From assembly GCA_041654355.1 (NCBI GenBank), contig JBAZDQ010000080.1, positions 1 through 6,084 on the forward strand: 6,084 nucleotides of DNA, in the 5' to 3' direction. The stretch is from DMER64 sp041654355. Lineage in GTDB: Bacteria > Bacteroidota > Bacteroidia > Bacteroidales > UBA932. The notes under the pieces are model-generated. The model searched no databases, had not been told where the DNA came from, and saw nothing but the letters and a program-made list of their open reading frames with translations. This document shows positions 1 to 5,499 of this stretch, in pieces; the stretch's first letter is position 1, and every line of letters begins with the position of its first letter. Both the position numbers and the translations under genes were made by a program.

Positions 1-92
1 AGTTCAAACCCGTGACCACCCGCGCTTTAAAGCTTTCAGTAAAATTACAGGAAGGAGTTTCGGGTGGGATTATTGAATGGAAAGTAAAATAA
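1..92 (+). CDS. 3' end of a probable secreted glycoside hydrolase (partial)
   Basis: From base 3 an open frame runs to a TAA at 90-92, giving 29 residues that start FKPVTTRALKLSV and end GGIIEWKVK. This pattern (TT-x-A-L-x-L-x-V, L-Q-x-G-x-S-G-G-I-x-E-W-K-V, stop) resembles the last strands of the galactose-binding-like beta-sandwich that closes several Bacteroidota glycosidases, including GH127-like enzymes. That resemblance is recalled, not searched. The catalytic part lies left of the window, so neither family nor substrate can be named. The other two plus frames close at 13-15 and 74-76. Frame 2 could also be read as a short C-terminus (24 codons) but has no recognisable pattern. The gene ends 16 bp before the next promoter box, and I see no terminator hairpin in that gap. 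Confidence 0.6.
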   Translation, partial: FKPVTTRALKLSVKLQEGVSGGIIEWKVK

Positions 93-108
93 TTGCCACT
101 CTTTTTCT

Positions 109-116
109 TACTTTTG
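109..116 (+). promoter_or_regulatory. Bacteroidota-type -7 promoter box for the EamA transporter gene
   Basis: TACTTTTG matches the TAnnTTTG consensus of the primary sigma factor of Bacteroidota at every fixed position. Only seven bases separate it from the ATG at 124, so transcription should begin within a few bases of the start codon. The -33 element is poor: the nearest TTG (93-95) leaves only 13 bp, shorter than the usual spacing of about 19. The box sits just after the stop codon of the preceding gene, suggesting that the transporter starts its own transcript. Confidence 0.6.
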
Positions 117-123
117 TGCCCGC

Positions 124-1047
124 ATGAGAGGAGAAACCATCGCAATAGGAGTGGCAGTTCTCTGGTCATTGAACGCCCTCTTTTTTGAGCACGCCAGCAA
201 AAGGATCGGATCTGTAAATCTGAACCTGATCCGTCTTGTTTTTGCTTTTGTATTCATAGGATTGACGCTATGGGCTACCAGTGGCAGTTTCCTGCCCCTG
301 CATGCCGACCGGGCCACCTGGGGATGGATGTCTTTGTCCGGATTTGTGGGATTTGTCTTGGGCGACTATTTCCTGTTTGCCTCATATACCATGATCATGG
401 CCAGGTATTCCCAGTTGATGATGACACTGGCGCCTCTTTTTGCGGCCATTTTCGGATTCATACTGCTGGGAGAACAGATGTCCTGGCTTTCATTGGCAGG
501 CATGTGCCTCACATTGACCGGTATTTCCATATCCGTACTAAAGAAGCAGAATGGTACGGGAAATAAACGGGTTCGCATGGAACTTCCCGTTAAAGGCATT
601 ATCTTCGCATTGATAGGAGCCCTGGGACAAGGAGTGGGGATAGTGCTGAGCAAGCAGGGGATGATTGCATATGAAAAAGTGTACTCTCCGGATAATGCGC
701 TTTACATTCCTTTGGCAGCGACCCAGATCCGCACCATTATTGGGGCTATCTCCTTTGCTGTCATAATTCTTTTAAGAGGAGGCGCAGGTAATTTTATCCG
801 TTCCATTAAAGATAAAAAAGCCTGTGGGAGCGCTTTTGCAGGTTCTGTACTGGGCCCTTACCTGGGTGTGACATTATCCCTAATGGCTGTACAATATGCC
901 AATACAGCAGTTGCTTCCACCATTATGGCCACGGTTCCCATAATGATCCTGGTCCCGGAATACTTCATCCTCAAACGCAAGGTTACCTGGCAGCAGGTCG
1001 CCGGAGCAATGCTGAGTGTTGGGGGAGTGACCCTGTTCTTTATCTGA
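124..1047 (+). CDS. EamA/DMT-superfamily transporter
   Basis: This is a 307-residue inner-membrane protein with the two-fold EamA (drug/metabolite transporter) layout and about ten hydrophobic segments. Repeat 1 spans roughly residues 5-138 and closes with LGEQMSWLSLAGMCLTLTG (115-133), the classic end of an EamA unit. A hydrophilic charged linker (140-155) follows. Repeat 2 spans about 156-306 and closes with KRKVTWQQVAGAMLSVGG (284-301). Length and layout are normal for the family. Members move small metabolites such as amino acids or nucleosides, usually by export, but the substrate cannot be read from sequence. ATG 124 is the first possible start after an in-frame TAA at 85-87, and the N-terminus fits the family. 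The gene ends in tandem in-frame stops, TGA TAA (1045-1050). The propeller gene follows 14 bp downstream without a visible promoter, so the two are probably co-transcribed, although no functional link is apparent. Confidence 0.9.
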   Translation: MRGETIAIGVAVLWSLNALFFEHASKRIGSVNLNLIRLVFAFVFIGLTLWATSGSFLPLHADRATWGWMSLSGFVGFVLGDYFLFASYTMIMARYSQLMMTLAPLFAAIFGFILLGEQMSWLSLAGMCLTLTGISISVLKKQNGTGNKRVRMELPVKGIIFALIGALGQGVGIVLSKQGMIAYEKVYSPDNALYIPLAATQIRTIIGAISFAVIILLRGGAGNFIRSIKDKKACGSAFAGSVLGPYLGVTLSLMAVQYANTAVASTIMATVPIMILVPEYFILKRKVTWQQVAGAMLSVGGVTLFFI

Positions 1048-1061
1048 TAATCTGATACGTC

Positions 1062-1991
1062 ATGAAAAAGCTTATTATTCCAATTATCTTGATCTTTATG
1101 GCATTGCCTTTACGATCGCAACAAGAAGAAAGAACTTACCGACTCATGGTGCTGGATATAACTACTAATGAGTTGACCCTGGTAAAAACCTTTCCCTACC
1201 AGGTGGAAGCCCCCAACTGGACTCCCGACGGCCGCTGGCTGGTCTACAACTCGGCAGGAAAACTCTACCGCATTTCGCCGGACGGGCAGGAAGGTCCGTT
1301 TGAAATTTCCACCGGCAATATCACCCGCTGCAACAACGACCACGTCATTTCTTTAGACGGAAAAGAGATCGCTTTGAGCAGCGGCACGGCCGAAGACTGG
1401 CGCTCCCGCATATACATTGTCCCCTTTGAAGGAGGTGAGCCGAGGCTGGTAACCCCCCTGGGACCGAGTTACCTGCACGGCTGGACACCGGACAAAAAGA
1501 CCCTGGCATATTGTGCCGAGAGGGACGGGGAATACGATATTTATACCGTACCGGCCGGTGGTGGCACGGAAACCCGCCTGACCCACGCTCCCGGCCTGGA
1601 CGACGGTCCCGAGTACACTCCCTGCGGAAAATACATCTGGTTCAACTCGGTTCGCACCGGTCTCATGCAGCTCTGGCGCATGCACGCCGACGGCTCTTCC
1701 CAGGAACAAATGACCTTCCATACAAAAATCAATTCCTGGTTCCCGCATGTTTCCCCCGACGGGGAAAATGTGGTCTATATTGCTTATTACGCGGGCGACC
1801 TGGAACCCGGAGAGCACCTCCCTGACAAAAACGTGGAACTGCGCCTGATGTCCGCTGCCGGCGGTCCTTCCCGCCTGCTGCTCAAGCTCTTTGGCGGCCA
1901 GGGCACCATCAACGTCAACTCCTGGGCTCCCGACAGCCGCCGGATCGCATTTGTGTGCGTCGGACACATTGTTCTTTCAGCTGATTTTTAG
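1062..1991 (+). CDS. Secreted TolB-like (PD40/WD40-like) beta-propeller protein
   Basis: This 309-residue protein has an N-terminal signal peptide (Lys-rich start, hydrophobic residues 4-17, probable cleavage near RSQQ at 18-21), so the mature protein should be periplasmic. Six PD40-type blade motifs are visible: NWTPDGRWLVY (52-62), HVISLDGKEIAL (94-105), GWTPDKKTLAY (140-150), EYTPCGKYIWF (184-194), HVSPDGENVVYI (229-240) and SWAPDSRRIAFV (287-298). This predicts a six-bladed TolB-type propeller, a fold for binding proteins or glycans rather than a proven enzyme; annotation as a biopolymer-transport protein would be homology-only. The C-terminus is odd. After the last blade motif the sequence runs CVGHIVLSADF, encoded largely by the left arm of the 25-bp inverted repeat that begins exactly at codon 298. 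Relatives as I recall them end a few residues after the motif with a different sequence. The gene is GC-rich (42 of 60 bases at 1561-1620) compared with the DUF3784-like gene. Confidence 0.85.
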   Translation: MKKLIIPIILIFMALPLRSQQEERTYRLMVLDITTNELTLVKTFPYQVEAPNWTPDGRWLVYNSAGKLYRISPDGQEGPFEISTGNITRCNNDHVISLDGKEIALSSGTAEDWRSRIYIVPFEGGEPRLVTPLGPSYLHGWTPDKKTLAYCAERDGEYDIYTVPAGGGTETRLTHAPGLDDGPEYTPCGKYIWFNSVRTGLMQLWRMHADGSSQEQMTFHTKINSWFPHVSPDGENVVYIAYYAGDLEPGEHLPDKNVELRLMSAAGGPSRLLLKLFGGQGTINVNSWAPDSRRIAFVCVGHIVLSADF

Positions 1992-2007
1992 CGTTTTATA
2001 AAAATCG

Positions 2008-2030
2008 TACCCCGGGGGTATCAATTTTGT
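2008..2030 (+). terminator. Possible intrinsic terminator inside the inverted-repeat structure
   Basis: TACCC (2008-2012) pairs with GGGTA (2016-2020) around a CGG loop, followed by a T-rich stretch (TCAATTTTGT). It lies 17 bp after the propeller stop codon. AAAAT at 2001-2005 and ATTTT at 2024-2028 could extend it as an imperfect outer stem. The stem is short, so termination strength is uncertain. The T6 run after the 25-bp arm (2076-2081) is a second candidate release site. Confidence 0.4.
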
Positions 2031-2032
2031 TA

Positions 2033-2051
2033 TTGCCTGATTATCAGGCAA
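2033..2051. repeat. Near-perfect 19-bp palindrome
   Basis: TTGCCTGAT and ATCAGGCAA are exact reverse complements around a single T (2042). In RNA this would fold as a 7-bp stem (TTGCCTG/CAGGCAA) with a five-base loop. It abuts the right 25-bp arm and overlaps it by one base. It may be part of the terminator structure, a binding site for a dimeric regulator, or an internal feature of a small mobile element. Nothing here decides between these. Confidence 0.55.
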
Positions 2052-2083
2052 AAGAACAATGTGTCCGACGCACACTTTTTTGC

Positions 2084-2091
2084 TATCTTTG
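2084..2091 (+). promoter_or_regulatory. Bacteroidota-type -7 promoter box for the GH43 gene
   Basis: TATCTTTG matches TAnnTTTG exactly. It lies five bases before the ATG at 2097 and just after the T6 run that closes the inverted-repeat structure. The transcript should start at or within a few bases of the start codon. No good -33 TTG is seen; the expected position falls in the right 25-bp arm. The box helps fix the GH43 start, because the upstream in-frame GTG at 2061 would lie outside such a transcript. Confidence 0.65.
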
Positions 2092-2096
2092 GGGAT

Positions 2097-3035
2097 ATGA
2101 AATATCTTGCTTTATGCTGGCTTTTGCTGTTGTCCGGGTGTGTGTCTACCGGACGCAATCCGTTCATTACCCATATGTATACGGCCGATCCCTCGGCAAG
2201 GGTTTTTAAGGATACGTTGTTCGTATATCCTTCGCACGACGAGGATGATGCCGTGAACTTCAGCATGAAGGACTGGTATGTGTTTTCCACTACCGATATG
2301 GAACACTGGACGGATCACGGGGTAGTCTTTTCCCTGAATGATATCAGCTGGGCATCTTCCCGTGCCTGGGCACCGGACTGCATTGAACGCGACGGACGGT
2401 ATTATTTCTATTACCCGGTGGAGGCAAGCAAGATCGGGGTGGCGGTGGCCGATACCCCTTACGGTCCCTTCAGGGATCCGTTAGACTCGGCATTGATTCA
2501 TATCCAAAGCAAAGGGGTGGTATGCAACCGGGATTTCATAGATCCGGCGGTCTTCATTGACGATGACGGTCAGGCCTACCTGTATATGGGTCAGCTGGTG
2601 GTCAATGCCATCAAACTGAACAGGGACATGATCTCCTACGACGGACAGGTCTACCTGCTGGAAGGTACCGATGATTTTTTTGAGGCGGTATGGATGCACA
2701 AATACAACGGAACGTATTACCTGTCGTATGCAGCTGAAAGCGGGGAGATCAAGTATTGTACGAGTGACAATCCGTTGGGACCCTTTACTTACCGCGGAGT
2801 GATCCTGCAACCCATGAACAGCGGAACCAACCACCATTCCATTGTGGAGTACCAGGGAGCGTGGTATTTGTTTTACCACAACTCGGACCTGTATTACCGG
2901 AACCATCCGGATTCCGTTGAAAAGTTCGGGTGGAGGCACCCGGGCAGCCCGCATCCCTTCCGTCGCTCCATATGTTTTGACAAATTGTATTACAATGAAG
3001 ACGGGACCATCCAGAAAATGGTTCCTACAAAATAA
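2097..3035 (+). CDS. Glycoside hydrolase family 43 lipoprotein
   Basis: This is a 312-residue protein with a lipoprotein signal peptide (lipobox LSGC, Cys15), so it is probably anchored to a membrane facing the periplasm or cell surface. The body is a GH43 five-bladed propeller. The expected catalytic triad is visible: Asp31 in YTADPSARVF as general base, Asp149 in FIDPAVF as pKa modulator, Glu196 in FEAVWM as general acid. A conserved His in TNHHSIVEY (246-247) is the usual propeller-centre residue. GH43 enzymes mostly cleave alpha-L-arabinofuranosyl or beta-D-xylosyl linkages with inversion; the exact substrate is not predictable here. The length fits a single catalytic domain with no added carbohydrate-binding module. 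ATG 2097 is chosen over the in-frame GTG at 2061 because it gives a proper signal peptide and has a promoter box five bases upstream; the GTG lies within the inverted-repeat arm. The next gene starts 10 bp after the stop. Confidence 0.92.
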   Translation: MKYLALCWLLLLSGCVSTGRNPFITHMYTADPSARVFKDTLFVYPSHDEDDAVNFSMKDWYVFSTTDMEHWTDHGVVFSLNDISWASSRAWAPDCIERDGRYYFYYPVEASKIGVAVADTPYGPFRDPLDSALIHIQSKGVVCNRDFIDPAVFIDDDGQAYLYMGQLVVNAIKLNRDMISYDGQVYLLEGTDDFFEAVWMHKYNGTYYLSYAAESGEIKYCTSDNPLGPFTYRGVILQPMNSGTNHHSIVEYQGAWYLFYHNSDLYYRNHPDSVEKFGWRHPGSPHPFRRSICFDKLYYNEDGTIQKMVPTK

Positions 3036-3045
3036 ATCACATGTT

Positions 3046-3759
3046 ATGGGACTGATAAATTTAATTGTCGGATTGATCTTTATTGCCCTTGGTTTCCTTG
3101 TAAGAGTTTATCCGGGGATGTTAGCCGGATATAACACCATGTCGGCTGAAAAAAAGAAAAACATTGACATAGAAGGACTTACACGGTATATGCGCAATGG
3201 GTTGATCCTTATGGGATTGGCAATTATCCTGTTGTATCTTGTTTTCAGGTGGATCGGTTGGAGCTATTTGGCAAATATGGTGATCATTCTTGTAGTATTG
3301 ACTGGGTCGGTGATCCTGTTCCTGACTTCCGGGAAATACGATCACAATACGGGAAAGAAAAGCAGATCCCATTATATTGTTCTGGGAATCGTTTTGCTAT
3401 TATTAGGAGGCGTTTTCTTCTATGGTTTCATGACAACCAAAACACAGATAAACGGGGATATGATCCGTTTTACAGGGATGTACGGCAAGGAAATGATGGT
3501 TTCTGAAATTAAAAAAGTGGAACTTGCCGATTCCATTCCAAAGATCATAATAAAGACCAATGGATTCAGTCTTGGGCCCGTTCACAAAGGGAATTACCGG
3601 CTGGAAGAATTCGGGAAATGCCGGTTATATATAAATTCTGTCAAAGGGAAATACCTGATTATTACGGATATTGAAGGATTCAGAACCATTTTGAGGTACA
3701 AGAATGACCAGGAAAGCCTGAGTATTTATGAGCGGATTAGTGAGTTGATAGCGGATTGA
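3046..3759 (+). CDS. DUF3784-like membrane protein with C-terminal PH-like domain
   Basis: This 237-residue protein has four predicted transmembrane segments at about residues 2-22, 51-69, 72-94 and 109-130. The first segment and following loop (LGFLVRVYPGMLAGYNTMS, 15-33, then EKKKNIDIEGL) match the pattern I associate with DUF3784. Residues about 133-237 form a soluble strand-rich region starting INGDMIRFTGMYG, with EIKKVEL and ending in an amphipathic helix (SIYERISELI). This resembles bacterial PH-like domains that sit behind membrane helices. Function is unknown. The open frame extends upstream into the GH43 gene to 2842, but ATG 3046 is preferred: it starts directly at the first membrane helix and leaves 10 bp after the GH43 stop. 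Co-transcription with GH43 is likely. The gene is AT-richer (23 G+C in 60 bases at 3481-3540) than the propeller gene. Its stop abuts the convergent serine hydrolase gene. Confidence 0.8.
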   Translation: MGLINLIVGLIFIALGFLVRVYPGMLAGYNTMSAEKKKNIDIEGLTRYMRNGLILMGLAIILLYLVFRWIGWSYLANMVIILVVLTGSVILFLTSGKYDHNTGKKSRSHYIVLGIVLLLLGGVFFYGFMTTKTQINGDMIRFTGMYGKEMMVSEIKKVELADSIPKIIIKTNGFSLGPVHKGNYRLEEFGKCRLYINSVKGKYLIITDIEGFRTILRYKNDQESLSIYERISELIAD

Positions 3760-5139
3760 TCATTCCTGAAAGGCCTGTATGATTAATGCAGCCTTGTCAT
3801 TAAATTGCAATTCGGTGAGTTTATGTACCAGAAATTGCAACCCGTGAATGTCTGTGTCGTAGAGGTCGGGCTGTTCTTTAATTTCCTGTATTTTGTGTTC
3901 CATTTCTTCCGGGCTGCCGGTCACGGCTATTTTGGTCAATTCAACGCTGGCAATCAGTTTGGGGGTTTCCAGAACATTTTGATGCATGATCCGGGCATAA
4001 GCCGGGTAAATGTAACTTTGGTAAGACAAGTAGGCTAGGTAATCGTTCATAAGGTAAATGATCAGGCGGTCGTTGTCCAGGTTCAAGATGGAATTGGACA
4101 GGTAACCGGGCAATTCCCCGCCTCTTTGAATAATGGTTACGGGGGCATCGGCAATGCTCCAGCCGTACCCGAAACTTACACCGTACTCATTTTCCCCGTA
4201 TAGATTGTGAGCCAGGATGTGTTTTTGGATGGCTTTTTCAAAAGATTCACGGGTTATCAATTTCCCGGCATCCAATGTCCGGTAAAAACGGTACAGGTCT
4301 GTCACCGTGGAATAGACGTTGCCATCGCCATAAAAACCGCTTACGGCATAGCCCCCGGAAAACTCGGGTATCTTTATGGCTTCTTCATATTGTCCGGTGA
4401 AGGGGTAGAACAGGTATCCCTTAGCCACGTTGTCTGCCTGTTGGATCTCTTCCATGTCATAAACAGAGGTCCTTTCCATTTTTGCCGAGGTGAATATGTA
4501 TTTGTGCAGGTATTCTTTGAAATCCAGGCCCGATGCCTGTTCCACGATTTGTGCCAGGACATTGTATCCCAGGTTGTTGTAGGCGCTGCTTTGGCCGGGT
4601 GTGAAACGCAGGGCAGGCTTTTGGGTATATAGTGCTTCCAGAAGGTCTTTGTTCTTGGCGATTTTTGATCGGTCCCAACCGCAATTTTGCAAAAGTTGGC
4701 TGTCTTCGGGCAGCCCCGCGGCATGGATCAAAAGGTGGTGGATAGTGACGTCGGGGTAGGGGAAACCGGGCAGGTGTTTTTCAACAGGGTCCGAAATTTC
4801 CAGCAGGCCCTTTTCTTCCAGTTGCTGGATGGCGATGGCTGTAAAGATCTTGCTTACCGAACCTGTATTGAAAAGGGTGTTTTCATTCAGCGGAATTTGT
4901 TTTTCCCGGTTGGCATAGCCCAGACAGTTTTGGTAAATGATCTTTCCGCTTTCTGCTATGAGTACGTTGCCGTTGAATTGCCCGCGTGCATGCATGGTAG
5001 TGAAGAGGGTGTCCAGCAGGAGGGTTTTTTCACGATTGGGGTTGTTGTGGCAGCCTGTGGCCAGACCGCTGAATAGTGTCAGAATCAGGATAGTGAGACT
5101 GAATCCTGAATACGTGCTGAATTTTCTCTTAAGATGCAT
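3760..5139 (-). CDS. Serine hydrolase, class C beta-lactamase/esterase fold, probable lipoprotein
   Basis: This 459-residue protein starts with a basic stretch, a hydrophobic segment (12-28) and a Cys at 30 preceded by LATG, a slightly atypical lipobox. The catalytic domain (about 40-365) belongs to the beta-lactamase/penicillin-binding-protein class C family. The SxxK motif is Ser94-Val-Ser-Lys97, with Ser94 as nucleophile. The YxN motif is Tyr187-Asn-Asn189 in SSAYNNLGYNVL. The third motif region reads QRGGELPGY (338-346), so the His of the frequent HSGG form is replaced by Gln338. HHLLIHAAGLP (134-144) is also typical. Such proteins include D-aminopeptidases, esterases and peptidoglycan carboxypeptidases; beta-lactamase activity should not be assumed. 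The last ~95 residues match no domain I recognise. A two-helix small protein lies 39 bp upstream on the same strand, and no TAnnTTTG box is seen in that gap, so co-transcription is likely. Confidence 0.88.
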   Translation of the reverse strand: MHLKRKFSTYSGFSLTILILTLFSGLATGCHNNPNREKTLLLDTLFTTMHARGQFNGNVLIAESGKIIYQNCLGYANREKQIPLNENTLFNTGSVSKIFTAIAIQQLEEKGLLEISDPVEKHLPGFPYPDVTIHHLLIHAAGLPEDSQLLQNCGWDRSKIAKNKDLLEALYTQKPALRFTPGQSSAYNNLGYNVLAQIVEQASGLDFKEYLHKYIFTSAKMERTSVYDMEEIQQADNVAKGYLFYPFTGQYEEAIKIPEFSGGYAVSGFYGDGNVYSTVTDLYRFYRTLDAGKLITRESFEKAIQKHILAHNLYGENEYGVSFGYGWSIADAPVTIIQRGGELPGYLSNSILNLDNDRLIIYLMNDYLAYLSYQSYIYPAYARIMHQNVLETPKLIASVELTKIAVTGSPEEMEHKIQEIKEQPDLYDTDIHGLQFLVHKLTELQFNDKAALIIQAFQE

Positions 5140-5178
5140 TCTTTAGGCTTTCCGGGGTCCTTGCAAGGTGGCTAAGTT

Positions 5179-5373
5179 TTACTGTTTCCTTAGGGCTCTT
5201 TCGCGTTTTCCTAGAAAGTACCAGAACACAATGACCATCACGAGCGAATAACCGGCAGTAGCAATGATATCTCTCCAACCAACTGTACCCTGATGGACTA
5301 TCCGGCTTGTAATAGTAAACGAATAAAACAATAAGAATAAGCAAAGATGCTTTACGTTTTTTTGTAAATCCAT
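5179..5373 (-). CDS. Small two-helix membrane protein of unknown function
   Basis: This 64-residue protein starts MDLQKNVKHL. It has two hydrophobic stretches at about residues 9-26 and 36-55, separated by a short polar turn (VHQGTVGWRD), and a strongly basic tail (GKRERALRKQ). By the positive-inside rule the C-terminus should be cytoplasmic and the protein a hairpin in the inner membrane. I recognise no family. ATG 5373 is preferred over an in-frame TTG at 5406, which would add 11 residues and lie in the likely promoter region. The serine hydrolase follows 39 bp downstream on the same strand, so a shared transcript is plausible. A coincidental open frame cannot be excluded, but the membrane pattern, charge distribution and position in an otherwise empty gap favour a real gene. 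Confidence 0.6.
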   Translation of the reverse strand: MDLQKNVKHLCLFLLFYSFTITSRIVHQGTVGWRDIIATAGYSLVMVIVFWYFLGKRERALRKQ

Positions 5374-5398
5374 AATTGACAGTTTATTCGCAATAAAG

Positions 5399-5423
5399 GT
5401 ATACAATATTTTTCAATGTATAC
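5399..5423 (-). promoter_or_regulatory. Inverted repeat in the likely promoter region of the small membrane protein gene
   Basis: GTATACA (5399-5405) and TGTATAC (5417-5423) are exact reverse complements, 11 bp apart. On the minus strand the element overlaps TACCTTTA (5401-5394), one mismatch from TAnnTTTG, which would start transcription some 15 bp before ATG 5373. A palindrome over a -7 box is what a repressor operator would look like. However, the arms are short and AT-rich, and no regulator gene is nearby. Confidence 0.3.
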
Positions 5424-5449
5424 TGTTATGCCGGGAATGCGGAGGTTTG

Positions 5450-5475
5450 TCCACATAAACGGGCTTATATGTGGA
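5450..5475 (-). terminator. Hairpin downstream of the AspT/YidE-type gene, possible terminator
   Basis: TCCACATA (5450-5457) and TATGTGGA (5468-5475) are exact reverse complements around a ten-base loop. On the minus strand the hairpin begins 24 bases after the antiporter stop codon. No run of T follows it on that strand, so it is not a classical intrinsic terminator; it could be a 3' end stabiliser or a protein-binding site. Apart from this and the GTATACA repeat, I see nothing else in the 5407-5499 spacer. Confidence 0.35.
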
Positions 5476-5499
5476 TGAATGTTAGAAATTCGGGATTGA

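Larger units (their letters stand above)
1953..2075. repeat. 123-bp structure with perfect 25-bp inverted arms
   Basis: Bases 1953-1977 (GTGTGCG...GTTCTTT) are the exact reverse complement of 2051-2075 (AAAGAAC...CGCACAC): 25 of 25 pairs, separated by 73 bp. The next bases on both sides do not pair, so the boundaries are sharp. The left arm codes for the end of the propeller gene. The right arm ends 8 bp before the -7 box of the GH43 gene and covers the expected -33 region. The enclosed segment holds a GC-rich hairpin (2008-2020) and a palindrome (2033-2051). Possible readings are a MITE-like element with terminal inverted repeats (TTT on both flanks could be a 3-bp target duplication), an elaborate intrinsic terminator followed by T6 at 2076-2081, or an invertible segment. 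The repeat is directly visible; its role is not established. Confidence 0.85.

Noticed and set aside
1..40. The minus-strand sequence reads like the T-arm of a tRNA (GGTCACGGGTTTGAACT).
   Set aside because: The T-loop position that should be C is T, the preceding bases cannot form an anticodon stem, and the plus frame gives a convincing protein end.
1043..1058. Tandem 8-mer TCTGATAA/TCTGATAC between the transporter and propeller genes.
   Set aside because: Two short imperfect copies are likely chance. Their only clear effect is a second in-frame stop (TGA TAA).
1353..1967. A 204-codon open frame on the minus strand opposite the propeller gene.
   Set aside because: It has no recognisable domain and lies wholly opposite a gene with six clear PD40 motifs. 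Long opposite-strand frames are expected in GC-rich coding sequence.
1953..2075. CRISPR-like or phage attachment-site interpretation of the repeats.
   Set aside because: There are only two copies, in inverted orientation, with no repeated spacer pattern, cas gene, integrase or tRNA nearby.
4207..4632. Plus-strand open frames of 141 codons here and 129 codons at 4687-5076, opposite the serine hydrolase.
   Set aside because: The opposite strand carries a full serine hydrolase with intact catalytic motifs. These frames show no domain, promoter or signal.
3760..5139. Calling the serine hydrolase an antibiotic-resistance beta-lactamase.
   Set aside because: Family membership alone does not imply this. 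The third motif departs from the AmpC KTG form, and the protein has a long extra C-terminus.
5159..5168. 10-bp palindrome CCTTGCAAGG between the small protein and serine hydrolase genes.
   Set aside because: It is short and solitary, with no promoter box beside it, so a regulatory role is not supported.
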